A stretch of DNA of 64,000 nucleotides from Dendrophyllia cribrosa (lineage: Eukaryota > Cnidaria > Anthozoa > Scleractinia > Dendrophylliidae). The notes below the pieces were generated by a model. That model had not been told where the DNA came from. It worked only from the letters and a program-made list of their open reading frames with translations, and searched no databases. The stretch spans positions 28,599,798 through 28,663,797 of the forward strand of contig JAJLRJ010000010.1 in NCBI GenBank assembly GCA_024195265.1. Direction: 5' to 3'. A program made the position numbers and the translations under genes. The stretch's first letter is position 1; each line of letters begins with the position of its first letter. Shown here one piece after another: positions 1 to 10,600 of this stretch.

Positions 1-446
1 CAATGCTTATTTTAAGGCCCCAGGAGTCCTTTCAGTCGCTTCTGAGCCCTCCCCTATACATTACTTGGTCCTGGGAAGTTCGAGGGCTTAGGGGTGAGTT
101 TTCGAAATCACTTAACATGCCAATACCCCCCTTTTCGCCCCTCCCGGAAGCCTATTTTATCGAGAGCGACATTTTTCTTAGGGCTACCCTAGTTTTCAGC
201 TACCTTCGGCGGCATTCTTTTTTTGCCCCTTTCCCCTCGTCCCTCGCCCCCTTTCCCCTCGTCCCTCGCCACCTCGCCCCACGCTCCTTTCTCCTTGCCC
301 CTCGCCCCCCTCCCCTTCCCCCCCCCCCCCCCCCCCGCCCCTCGCTTTTTTCTCCTTGCCCCTCGTCACTTTCCCTTCGCCCCTTTTCCCTTGCCCCTCG
401 CCACGCGCCCCTCGTCCCTCGCCCCTTGCTCCAAAGCGATTGTCTA
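1..446. repeat. C/T-rich low-complexity tract
   Basis: From about 210 to 435 the plus strand is built of imperfect repeats of CCCCTCGTCCCTCGCC-type words, with an uninterrupted C run around 318-336. Long ORFs cross it on both strands (Pro/Leu-rich on +, Gly/Glu/Arg-rich on -), which is what a biased repeat produces, so no gene is called. Positions 1-200 show nothing recognisable. Confidence 0.8.
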
Positions 447-1112
447 CCCCCAGTTGGCAAGGCATGTGGGTAGGCCTGAATAGATTGTGCTCGGCAACTT
501 TTGAGCAACTTCTGGAGTTTTGAGCAACTTTTTGTACTGCAAGCAACCTAGAGCAACTTTTGCCTTCCTTGGCAACTTTTGAGCGACAAGTAATGATGAA
601 ACATCCAAATTATCCCAAATGTTTGTGTTAATTGAAACTGGTCGACACTAAGAATGCTGTAGACGTGTATTGAATAGTATTGACCCTGCAAATGATTAAC
701 ATTCCTTTGTTTTCTACTTCTGTGCATGAATTGATGTGCGCCCACGAACTGGACAGCAGCTATCTATTTAATATCGCCCGCGAATTATCCAGCGGTTAGC
801 CGGTTATTGGCCCCCACACAGAGCCGCCGCCATCTTGGTATCATCAGAAACTATTTTACTTCATTAGAAAGTAGTCAAAGTACTACTATTGGTAGTTATG
901 TTAAAATTTCAGATTATATTGAATTACACATCCAACATTTCCATGTTTTAATTGTTATCTAAAATAAAACGGCTCGCCAAAGTGAGCAACTTTTTCAAAT
1001 TTTGGTGGCAACTTTTTCAATTTATGGCAACTTTTGAGCAACTTTTAGCCTTTTTTTGGAGCAACTTTGGCTGGATTTGCTAGCACAATCTATTCAGGCC
1101 TACATGTGGGGC
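447..1112. repeat. Short inverted repeat enclosing GAGCAACTTTT-rich DNA
   Basis: GTAGGCCTGAATAGATTGTG at about 470-489 returns in reverse complement at about 1083-1102, with weaker matching outwards to both edges. Just inside each arm are repeats of GAGCAACTTTT (about 495-580 and 980-1065). The middle (about 580-960) has no recognisable gene. It looks like a small foldback element, but I see no clear target duplication. Confidence 0.55.
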
Positions 1113-1176
1113 AAAGCAGTTGCCCACCTCCGGGAACCTGCCACGTTCCACGTAGAAACCACGTAGAAACCACGCA

Positions 1177-1750
1177 GATTGTGGCCCAGTGCTCGAATTG
1201 CGAACCATTCCCCAAACACAGATTGTGGCCCAGTGCTCGAAGTGCGAACCATTCCCAAACACAGATTGTGGCCCAGTGCTCGAAGTGCGAACCATTTCCC
1301 AAACGCAGATTGCGGCCCAGTGCTCGAAGTGCGAACCATTTCCCAAACACAGATTGTGGCCCAGTGCTCGAAGTGCGAACCATTCCCAAACACAGATTGT
1401 CCCCGTGCTCAAAGTGTGCTCGAAGTGCGAACCATTCCTAAACACAGATTGTGGCCCAGTGCTCGAAGTGCGAACCATTTCCCAAACGCAGATTGCGGCC
1501 CAGTGCTCGAAGTGCGAACCATTTCCCAAACACAGATTGTGGCCCAGTGCTCGAAGTGCGAATCATTCCCAAACACAGATTGCGGCCCAGTGCTCGAAGT
1601 GCGAACCATTCCCCAAACACAGATTGTGGCCCAGTGCTCGAAGTGCGAACCATTCCCAAACACAGATTGCGGCCCAGTGCTTGAAGTGCGAACCATTCCC
1701 AAACACAGATTGTGGCCCAGTGCTCGAAGTACGAACCATTTCCCAAACAC
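1177..1750. repeat. 43-44 bp minisatellite, about 13 copies
   Basis: Tandem units begin GATTGTGGCCCAGTGCTCGA and end CATTCCCAAACACA. They differ by C/T or G/A changes (gattgtgg versus gattgcgg) and by 43 versus 44 bp length. One variant near 1395-1425 has an altered core. The array is short of stop codons in several frames, so ORFs run through it on both strands. It ends 14 bp before the ATG of the next gene and stays in frame with it. Confidence 0.93.
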
Positions 1751-1763
1751 ACTAGTATATACA

Positions 1764-2354
1764 ATGCCGGAAGCGAAGAATCTGTCTCCAGAACAAATCC
1801 AAGAGATTCTCTCCCTGCGTGGTGTGGAGCCCGCCACCTCTATTCGAAAGCGCTTCGGGATCGGAACATCGAGGCTGTACAAGATTTGGAGGAAAGCCGA
1901 CAAGGAAAGGGCAGCAGAAGCAGAGGCAACCACCAAGGAAGACAGGGGCGTGGAGGCGGTGCTGTCTGCAGTGGATCGTTTGGAGCAGAAAATAGATCTG
2001 CTTCTCGAGGGGCAAGAAAGCCACTTCGAGGATATAGAAGAAGCGCAACAAGGCCTTCTCGACACCATCGAAAGCAACAGCAACGCCTTTGTGGCGGGCA
2101 CAGAGAAAATCGTTTCCGCCTACAATGCAGCATGTGCTGCGGGCTACAGAGCGTTCGAAATTGCCGCTATACTTGGCTGTGTTTCCCTTGCTGGCTTTCT
2201 TGCTTTTCTTTCTTTGAAACACCCAAAGACACAAGAAACCATTTCCAATCTGTGGAAGAAAGAACCAGAGCCGAACAAGCCAAAGGGTGGCGTAGAAAAG
2301 ATGGAGCCAAAAATACCGGACGCACCAAAGAGGGGCCTTCGACATATGGAGTAG
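1764..2354 (+). CDS. Small helix-turn-helix protein with one membrane segment
   Basis: This ORF encodes 196 aa and its family is not recognised. Residues about 8-45 (from LSPEQIQEIL to SRLYKIWRKAD) look like a homeodomain-type helix-turn-helix. Residues 60-105 are rich in E, Q, L and I with coiled-coil spacing. Residues 131-151 (AFEIAAILGCVSLAGFLAFL) form one hydrophobic segment, followed by a Lys/Pro-rich tail. I chose ATG 1764 because it is the first Met after the minisatellite; the frame stays open upstream into the repeat, so a longer repeat-containing protein is possible. It converges on the family B polymerase relic 295 bp away, and both are more GC-rich and free of introns, unlike the rest of the window, so I infer they belong to one Polinton-like element. 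A membrane-anchored DNA-binding role is only a guess. Confidence 0.6.
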   Translation: MPEAKNLSPEQIQEILSLRGVEPATSIRKRFGIGTSRLYKIWRKADKERAAEAEATTKEDRGVEAVLSAVDRLEQKIDLLLEGQESHFEDIEEAQQGLLDTIESNSNAFVAGTEKIVSAYNAACAAGYRAFEIAAILGCVSLAGFLAFLSLKHPKTQETISNLWKKEPEPNKPKGGVEKMEPKIPDAPKRGLRHME

Positions 2355-2649
2355 CTTGCCAAGCACGAAAACAACTGGTGCTCTGACTTGGGCACCCCCT
2401 GCGTAGAGCCGCGAAGGAAGCTTCCCTGGGCCGACAATGCTTGCCAGGGTTCCGGCAGACAAGGCTTTGCAATGGGGGCACCACCGACACACCCCACTAG
2501 TAGCTGTTGGCGTTTGTAGGGTTGTGGTGCTTTGCTAGAAAAAATGGGTGGTGGACCACTTTTTCTCTAGGGCAATAGGGGGTACGGCGGGCTCGCTGGC
2601 TGTGGGCGGCTGCTGGCTGTGGGTGGCTGATGGTTGTGCCGCCAGATAC
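2355..2649. other. Convergent intergenic segment
   Basis: This lies between the 3' ends of the helix-turn-helix ORF (+) and the polymerase relic (-). It contains a G-rich stretch with repeated GGCTG/TGGCTG words around 2585-2640. No terminator-like structure or polyadenylation signal stands out. Confidence 0.4.
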
Positions 2650-5600
2650 TCAGTTGCCGCCAGTGTGAAACTCTATAGGCTCTGTGTGGATGCCGTCTGG
2701 CAAAACCCAGCGCTTGTCGTAATAGGCGCTAAGGCCCAGCTTTCGTTGCTCGTACGTGTACATAGAGCCTTCGTGCATCCTGAAGCCTCTGTTTGTGGCC
2801 ATGTCCTTGTGCCCATCAAGAGCCATCTCGTATCTTTGCCATAGAAGCTCGTTCTGCGCTTTTGACATGCCCTTGGAAGACATTTCGGCCTTACCGCTGT
2901 GCTCGTCTTCTACGAAGTATCACTTGCTGCACAACGCGATGGCTCTTGTGCCTTCAGACTCCAGTTTGAGCAAGCCGGGATCTCTGCTGCTCCACTTGTC
3001 CCAAGACAGCCAGTTCTTTTTCTCCTTTTCAAACTGCTCCAGAAGTTCTGGCCGTATGGCTTCTTCTAGAGTGTCGTGCGAAAGGGCGAAGTACATGCTG
3101 TCCGTGTCCATCTGGATAAGCTCGAAGTCGCGCTTGTCGAGATAGTGGTCCAAGAAGCCATAGTAAAACTGCAACATACGCAACTTGGCAAGCTGATACA
3201 CGACGATGCCAACTTGGAAGGGTCGGTTTATCGTGACCTTGGTTTTGCGCAATTCGATCTTGTAGGCGTCCCCGATCTCTTCTAGATCTTCAAACCACGC
3301 CGAGCGCAGGTGTTTATCGACCGTGTCTTCGTCTTTAGTGTACACCACTCTTGTCTGTCGCTCAACTGCTTCGATAAACTTGCCGTAGGCGCTGTTGCCC
3401 AAAAGCTTGTACACTTCCGCGAGCAAAGCCTTCTCTTTATCAGCGTCGCCTTTCCTTCGGTTGTTTGCAACCTCATTCACGAACCAGTCGAACATTTTTA
3501 TGGGTATGTAGTCGATCGTGCGGTATACGGCGGTGATATTGAGGCCGTGGATGTAATACCATTCAAGCATTGGCGCGTATATAAGCATCTTTTTTGCTTG
3601 GAGCACGCCTAGCAACTTCTTTTGGTCTGGAAAGTGGGGTTCTGTTGCTTTGCGCGAGGTAATCTTTCATGTGTTGTGGAACACCCTCGGCACCCACGCT
3701 GCGGTTTATGAAGAGAGGAGGAAACTTTTCGAAGTGTTCCCACAAATCCCGGGGGACTTCGATGTCGACCTCGGCAAATCCAACCACCGCTTCGTCAGCA
3801 GCCTGGTGATTAGGTTTATCGCCGCCTGTGCTGGATCTTCGTAATGCACGACTTTCTCCTTACCACAGGGCATTTCCTGCAACATGGTGCTTGGGTAAAG
3901 GGGGTTCGCGTCAAACCCGAGAATACGCTTGGTGATGCGCGCTAGATCGTATTTGTGTGAGCGAATGCGAGTTTCGCCGGCTATGTGTTTGCGTGTGAAC
4001 ACCAAGCTGGGGCCGCACACCACAGCATCTTTCAGCATTGAATAGGCTTCGGTGCTTGGGGCTTACAGTGGGGGTCGGTTACGTCCTCTTAGGGTTCCCC
4101 GCAGGATGTATTGCATCGAAACCCCAGGCAAGGAGACAGCGTCTTTGAAAATGTCAATGCCGATCTTGGTGTAAACTCTTTCATTTTTTCGAGGGCTTCG
4201 AGGAAGGGGGCAACATCGAGGTTGTTGTAGAACTCCAGCCAATCCCCGAAGGTCTTCATCCCCCCTCTCTTGGAAAACACGCTCGCATTGTTTGTACTCC
4301 TCTGGGGTTAGAACAAAGCGGTTTCGGAGTTGCGAGTAACACCAGTATGGCGGAAGGCCCTTGTAATCAAGTTTGTCAGCACTGTCAAACCATTCGTATG
4401 GGAGCCAGGACTTGGTCTGTGTCGCGCCATACGTCTTGACCCATTTGTCGTAGCTGATGCCTGGGGACAAATAGTTAGTGACATCGAGGAATTTGAAGGT
4501 GGGAGTGTTGATGAACATGATTTGTCCCTGTTTCTCCCCAGCAAAGACTCCGTTTTCTTGCCCGAGATGAGAAACAAAGTGCTTTCTGATAAGATGCAGA
4601 TCGTATCGGCCTGAGTTGAAGCCAACCACTGAGACCTGTTCACACCATTGCTTGATGAGGTTTTGTTGGCCTTTGGGAAGCCCCGCAAGATTTGGCGGCA
4701 TGTATTTTTGGGCTATATCTTCTCGGATTGCCTCGCTGCGACGCTCCAGAGATAGATAAAACAGTCGGATAAGCTCTTCGTGGTCTTTAGAGCAAATGTA
4801 CTCAGGCTCGGAGTCCAACGTGTCTGCGATGGAAACTGAGATAGGCACATGCTCACTTTCGTAGGAGAGATCCCGTGTCGGCTGACTTGCCTTGGTCTTG
4901 TCTTGATAGGCTTCGAAGTCGTAGACGATAGCGTGTGGGTACGTTTCGTTTCTTTTAGGCGGGATTCGATCATGCCACCATGGCCGAGGCATCTCGTGTT
5001 GCCACCTTTCAACCAAGTTGTAGCCAAGCATCGTGCCGATACCGTGACTGATTTGCGCAGTTTTTATGAAGGCTTGCTCCCTTGTAATTGGGTTGCCTTT
5101 ACGGTCCTTCGAGATCACTTCATTTCTTTGTTCGGGTGATGGAAAGCACTCGCGACAACCGTGCCAGTAGCAGCCATGGTACTGAAACGCAGTATTGCTT
5201 TCTGGGTGATAGCCATCAACTTTGTAGCCTGCAATGGTACGCTCGCCTCCATGGCCGCATCTGTGATGGTGGATGTGTATGCCCCGCTGCTGGGCCTCAT
5301 ACTCTAGCCAGCAAGTTGCTTTGATACCAAACAGGCCTTCTGGATAAAACGCTTTTTCAAAAGCTGACTCAGGGGCAAGGATCTGATTTCCAGGGAAGGC
5401 AATATTAGTTCGTCCGTGAGTGCACGTCTTGGTGTGGCGCGTTAGGTTATCGGCTCGTGTGAACCTTGCCAAACAGTCGCCACAAGTGTAGTTGTTTGTG
5501 ACTTTGTTTATGTCAGTGATTAGAAAGGCATGAGAGTCGTAGATACCAACAGTCATCGTGGGTTGCCCAACCTTGTCATAGCGCGAAGGTGTGTAACTCA

Positions 5601-6460
5601 AAACAAAGTCGCCGTTATCTGTAACAGTGTAAGCGGCAAGCCCTTGTTTAAAGTGCCTTTCAAGTAGATGAAACTGTTGCAAAGTGACAACATTCCCATG
5701 GGGCCGAACTCTCGGGTGAGCAACAAAGAAGCTTCGCGCTAGCTCTCTGGCTCTGCGAGTACTCCTGTCTAGACGGACGCCTTGATGAACAGCCAAACAC
5801 CGAAAGATGCAAAGATCATCATTGGCGGTGTCAAGAGAGATGACTTCTCTTTTGTTGCGAAGCCAATCAGGCAACCGCCCAAGCCCGATTTGTAAAGGTT
5901 GCCGATCTAAAATCACTTTGAGCTCAACGAAAACGGCACTTTCGAAAACCCATTTCGTATTAGGCCTTTGTATTCTGACGCCTTGAAGACGAAGCTCTTC
6001 CTTTTCTTCAAGCCAAAGTTTCGTTTGCGATAATTTAGAGAACCAAAGACTGTTGTGCTTGTTTGTATAATAAACGATGTGTTCGCCGGTTTCGATGTTT
6101 CGCAGATTAAAAGCAAACCGAAGGTCAACTTTATGCCTTGTGCGAACAGATTGTTTAATTTTGTTCATCATTTGGGGTACAAGAGGTTTTGTAAGTCCCC
6201 TAGTGAAACGCCATTTTATTGTTCTCCTCATTCTCCCTGGTCTACCTTGTACACCACCTTCACCCCTATCGTAAAGTTCAACAATCCGATCAGGCATCTG
6301 AAAGGCTCCCATATGCGCCTGATCCAAAGGGTCAAACCCCGCAAGGTCCTCGTTGGGAGGGACCCTCAAAAAGGGTTTTTGTTCTTGAGCGTCAAGCCAA
6401 TCGATCAGCTCACGCTGACTGATATGTTCGAAAACACCGCGATCGTTGTTCAGAGCTCTC

Positions 6461-6465
<5 letters not shown>
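2650..6465 (-). pseudogene. Family B DNA polymerase of Polinton/Maverick type, frameshifted
   Basis: This is a decayed polymerase of the protein-primed family B kind found in Polintons/Mavericks and adintovirus-like elements. The N-terminal part is open from ATG 6465 to a stop at 4063. It shows a D-x-LCIFRCLA motif (about 5785-5820), a C2H2 finger CGDCLARF...H-x4-C (about 5420-5490) and the HGCYWHGC motif (about 5155-5185) typical of these proteins. Exonuclease motifs follow: VYDFEAY (about 4901-4926) and FNSGRYDL (about 4600-4625). Polymerase motif A (FDANPLYPS, about 3889-3915), motif B (LGNSAYGKF, about 3376-3400) and motif C (DTDSMYF, about 3088-3108) are all present. The frame breaks near 4190-4270 (a paired shift), at 4063 (stop), near 3780, near 3610, and at the stop at 2920. 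It is therefore not expressible as one protein. Upstream of the ATG the frame reads into a (TA)n repeat. Confidence 0.88.

Positions 6466-6510
<45 letters not shown>
6464..6510. repeat. (TA)n microsatellite
   Basis: About 23 TA repeats abut the start codon of the polymerase relic and make a spurious Tyr-Ile upstream extension. The segment 6511-6624 after it has no recognisable feature. Confidence 0.95.
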
Positions 6511-6514
<4 letters not shown>

Positions 6515-6624
6515 GTTAAATTGAGAACAGAAATTTTCACAACAAAGATTATGAGTTGGTTGGTGATCCAAAGATTATGAGGCAATTAGTTGTCCATATC
6601 TCCCTTCCCACACTAATTTGTAAG

Positions 6625-6652
<28 letters not shown>
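6625..6652. repeat. (TA)n microsatellite at the Penelope-like element end
   Basis: About 14 TA units sit directly beyond the 3' end of the Penelope-like element (read on the minus strand). This may be the insertion target, as AT-rich simple repeats are frequent neighbours of such elements. Confidence 0.9.
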
Positions 6653-6655
<3 letters not shown>

Positions 6656-6691
6656 ATGAATTGCTGGAGTCGGACTAGTTCAAAAACATTT

Positions 6692-6741
6692 AATCGCTAC
6701 TCGGAGTTTCATGCTTCTAATGAAGCAATCATCAGGCAACT
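6692..6741 (-). ncRNA. Hammerhead ribozyme of the Penelope-like element
   Basis: On the minus strand the core CTGATGA (6735-6729) is followed by a 6-bp stem II (TGCTTC/GAAGCA, loop ATTA) and GAAA (6710-6707). Next come a very short stem III (ACT/AGT, loop CCG) and the cleavage-site A at 6698. Stem I pairs AGTTGC (6741-6736) with GCGATT (6697-6692), including wobble pairs. Such minimal hammerheads with a 3-bp stem III are established features of Penelope-like elements, where they process the RNA. A U/U mismatch at the base of stem II is the one departure from a strong structure. Confidence 0.8.
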
Positions 6742-6862
6742 GACAACAATAACGGTTACATGTAAAGATATACAAATTTGAAAATGGGGGCAATGCTTAC
6801 TAGCGTGACATGCCGAGATGTAATTGGACGGCAAAAGCGCTAAACGATCAGGTAAATCTATA

Positions 6863-7429
6863 TTAGGTAAACGCGGTATTTAACAGGAATTTCTTAGAAT
6901 GTCTACAGATCGATGTCAGTTCGTTTCTATGATTAAGTGTCGACATTTCCGGCTTACAAATTATAAAATATTTCTCCCATAGGCAAAGATTACTTTTTTT
7001 GTTGACATTTGAATACGACCTAGCATGCTTTACTTTTCTCCACTTAATTTGATAATTGATTTTCCGTTCCTTTAGACTCCATATGTACTTTCTAAGCTCG
7101 GTTACATTTTTGTACCGTTCGTTCCTGAAAGAACATGTGTGGTTATTGTAGCGTTCCTTAAATGTCGTGTCACACAGTCCGATGTATGTTTGTTTTGTCT
7201 GTGGAGTCGCGACCTCTGCCTGATAGACAATGTTCCGGTCATTACAATTTCCTTCAAGTGGGCAAGAATTTTTGTTTCGGCAATTACAGTTGTTATCAAT
7301 TTCTTCTGATTGATTTGATGGTTTGCTAATCTGGGCTTTGTTGTGACTGGAGATAATGGTTTTAATGTTGCTCATACAGCTGTAGCTCAGCTTAAGCGTG
7401 TTCCGGTTAAAGATTTTGTGCAGCAACAA
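6863..7429 (-). pseudogene. GIY-YIG endonuclease domain of a Penelope-like element (5'-truncated)
   Basis: About 185 codons are open with no start of their own. The protein shows a Cys-rich segment [15 protein letters not shown], then the GIY-YIG core (IVYQAEV and [16 protein letters not shown]), R-x3-H-type residues and the C-terminal signature [22 protein letters not shown]. This Cys motif plus GIY-YIG arrangement follows the reverse transcriptase in canonical Penelope-like elements, which are known to nick target DNA with it. The reverse transcriptase is absent. The frame stays open into upstream DNA as far as 7672, but that part belongs to an inverted duplicate and to another transposon and should not be read as protein. 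Confidence 0.85.
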
Positions 7430-7522
7430 CAACAACTGTAATTGCCGAAACAAGAATTCTTGCCCACTTGAAGAACAACTGTAATTGCCGAAACAAGAAT
7501 TCTTGCCCACTTGAAGGAAATT
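7430..7522 (+). repeat. Inverted, tandemly doubled piece of the Penelope-like ORF
   Basis: The plus strand carries AACTGTAATTGCCGAAACAA twice in tandem (unit about 46 bp). The same sequence is found on the minus strand inside the element at about 7250-7298, the Cys-rich motif. A short stretch of the ORF has therefore been copied twice in reverse orientation at the truncation point. Confidence 0.88.
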
Positions 7523-7565
7523 GAGATATATAGAGAGTGAGTCAAATACCACTTTTCCTCTAAAC

Positions 7566-7669
7566 CCCCTCTGGAAGGGTTTATCCCCCCTCACGGAGCC
7601 TTCCCACGGGGCCGACGACGAGGTCCCGTGGGAAGGCTCCGTGAGGGGGGATAAACCCTTCCAGAGGGG
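7566..7669. repeat. Perfect 45-bp-arm hairpin inside the left terminal repeat
   Basis: Arms CCCCTCTGGAAGGGTTTATC... at 7566-7610 and their exact complement at 7625-7669 flank a 14-bp loop. The terminal repeat sequence itself is used as the outer part of the hairpin, so this end of the element is doubled back on itself. Confidence 0.95.
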
Positions 7670-7689
7670 CACCGCGGAAATACGTTTTT

Positions 7690-10600
7690 GTTACGTCACA
7701 GTAACTGGTCAGTGGTCATTGCCATCAGGGTGCTTCGAGTTTTTAAATTCGCTTCGAGTTCGATGAAGGGTTGGGTGTTTTGCGTGGAAAATATCCCTGA
7801 TACTTCTCGTTTTTTGTGAGCTTGACCCCCTCAAATGGGTCTTTTAATACTCAAACCACGACCATAACGAATAGCAGTTCAGGGGAATCATTTTTTGTGG
7901 AGTAATGTACTTCTGACGATGCCTCGTGTTGATTGATCATGTGTCGCCCTGGAAATTGTCGAAAACTACGATGGGGATCCAGGAAAAGCAGAAGACTGGT
8001 ATTGTATGTAGCTTTTGCAAGACGTTTGAAGACTTGGTGGATTTAAAGTGTAATTTGCATCATGCGATAGAGGTAAGTTAGAAAATACTGTTATCATTGT
8101 GTTGTGAAATCCACGCTCGCTGTGCCGAATGTGGCGCTTGTTCAATTCGCTCGCAATGACCATCGCGCCAAAGAAACATTGATAAGAAATTTTGCCTTCA
8201 AAGATTGACTTGTTTGCCGTTTCATTCACCTCTCTGTGCCTTTTTATAGCGGGTGAAATCAATTTTTTGTGCCTGCCGCCCGCCTCGACTCGAGGCTGAA
8301 GAAGTCAATAAATTGTGGTAATTACGATCGCCGTCAAAACAAAACATTTGCTCGTTCCGCGCAGCAGTTTTAAATCTCGATTTGTCAACAAGTTATCATG
8401 AAAGATTGAAGAACACTTGTTGATATTGGCGATGGTTGTGAAGCTAGCAGGAATCGAAAATATCGTGATTCATTGGCCGCTGCCTTTTGACGGCTTGATA
8501 AAAATTATTCAAGGCCGCTTGTAAATTGAAAATATTTTAAAAGAACGCTCGATGATATGTTTGGTTCATTGACAATTTTTCCTTGTAAGCTCAGTTCATA
8601 AAGTCGTTTTTGTTAACAAGCAGTTTTAAATCTCGATAACATGTCGATGATATCACAAAACTGAGATTCAAGACCGCTTGTTTATAAACACGATAATTTT
8701 GAAATACATTTTCGTTTTTTGCAATTATCCAAAACTTGGATGTGGTCAAATTTCACTTCTTTTGACGCTAAGAAACAAGCAAGAGTTCAGGGAAGTAGCA
8801 GTCTATGTCTCATTGAAGACTGCTATGTACATTGTATCAACTTATAATAATTAACTCATTTTCAGTAAGTTAGAATTACTGTTCTTCTTCCATTCATTCA
8901 ATCATTCAGATTAGCTTCTCTCAATCATTACACAATAATTTTTATGTGCTCAGTGATTCATACATGTACACGTTACAATTTTTTTAATCAATGTGCAAAA
9001 AATTTTGATCCCTATTATCATCGCCTCATACCCCCCCCCCCCCCCCCCCCCAACAACATTGTCATTTATTTTCTGTAAGATTCATTCTTTCTTGAGTTGT
9101 AACCATTTTATTGCAAGACATTATAGCTCCTGATAGCAGTAAGTTATATTACTGAAACTAAGAATGTTTACTTGATAACAAGCATGTGGCTACTCCTCAT
9201 GACTTATTGACTGGGCATTGATAGCTGCCTTTATCTTGTCAACTTTCTCCTGAATGCATTTATCAAACAGGGGTGACTTGAAGTACTTGTGATCTTTTTC
9301 CTTAGGCTTTTCTAGCTCGAGTCATCACCATCATCATGTTCTTCGCCACCTTCATTATCGTCTTCATTAAAACCAGACAAGAGTCCTTTGTTCCAGGACT
9401 GAGACAGCTTCTGGATATCAGAAATCAAGTTGGGAAGACAGATGATACATCCAAGGCTGTTGCCACTCTCATCAGACATGCAGGGGGAGTGAAATGTATT
9501 TCAAGAGACCACAGATTTATCTACTATTTCTACAATGATACATTTTCAAGAATAATTTTGAATGAGTTCTGGAGAAAACACTCCCTAAGTTATTATATTT
9601 AATTGACAGTCCATGGGTCCTGTTGTATGTGTTGTGCTTATAGATTTCTAATTTATATTTACCACCTTCTTCAAATAATTATCACTCAGCATCCACGAAA
9701 TTAAAGCCAATATAATCGCAGCTGACTGTCTTTTACTGAACTACTGTCTCATCTTTGTTATTTCTAATCCTGTTTTGCATAGCAGCACAAACCAACGCCA
9801 CCCCTTTTTGTTTATTCTAGCTTTGTATTAGCAACATCTCATTATTATTACTTAGCATCCAGTAATAAAATTAAAAGGGTTACCGCTGTCTATCTTTATT
9901 GAACTATTGCCTTGTTTCTGTTGTTGTTTTGTCCTTTATGCTGCATTATCGAGACTTCCCTTCTATGCAGCCTTGTATGTTACATGTTTACTGTATTAAA
10001 ATCTAATAAAATGCTAAATTTAAATTAAATCCTAAGAATATTATAAAAAAGTGGATATTAAAACTTTGTTTTACAAATGTATATTACATTTTGTATCCCC
10101 TGAGTGGAACACAGACAAATCGACAAAATTAAAATATTTATTTCTTGGAAATCTGTAGAACCTCTACTGTTGTAGTTTTGTTTATCACAAAGTTGACTAA
10201 ATAATTCTTGTCCATCTTGGTTTCCAGAAGTATTAGCCTTTATCTCGGCTTTACAAACGTGTTGGATGTTAACACTACATTTATTTTTAGGCCAGTTATG
10301 ACAGGCAATTTCAATTTTTTTGTCTCATGAAAATGGTTTCAAACCACAATTTTCACACTTTTGAGGCAGTAAATAAAAATTTAAGATACTTATTCAGGCA
10401 GGAAAAAGAGACTTGTTCGGAAAGTAAAGTAACTGTTGTACAGAAATACATAACAAAAAATACATAAGCGTTATGTCACAATTTTACCCCGGCTTTCTTT
10501 CATAAAAGGACATTTTATAAAACTTTAAGCTTATATGCTTCAGTGGCTGAGTTTTCCCTGCGTCGTTCGCAAGCGAATTCTTCCTCGATTCGAGGTCAGT

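Larger units (their letters stand above)
6653..7429 (-). mobile_element. Penelope-like retroelement, 3' fragment
   Basis: This is the 3'-terminal part of a Penelope-like element on the minus strand: the end of the GIY-YIG endonuclease ORF (to stop 6863), a 3' untranslated part and a hammerhead ribozyme. The reverse transcriptase domain is missing, so the copy is 5'-truncated near 7429. Beyond that point lies an inverted duplicate of its own sequence and then a separate transposon. Confidence 0.85.

Noticed and set aside
1177..1750. CRISPR-like array
   Set aside because: Units are contiguous tandem repeats without distinct spacers, in animal DNA with no cas genes.
1080..1755. Several ORFs of 90-190 codons with repeating CEPFPNTDC-type or FEHWATICVW-type peptides
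   Set aside because: They are translations of the 43-bp minisatellite in different frames; no start context or domain.
6466..6585. Tyr-Ile-rich N-terminus of the polymerase
   Set aside because: It translates the (TA)n microsatellite; the Met at 6465 is the sensible start.
7430..7672. N-terminal extension of the GIY-YIG ORF
   Set aside because: This part is an inverted duplicate and the end of another transposon, open only by chance.
9336..9602. 88-codon plus-strand ORF in the TIR element
   Set aside because: The opposite strand has an acidic ORF over the same DNA and neither has recognisable similarity; not enough for a gene call.
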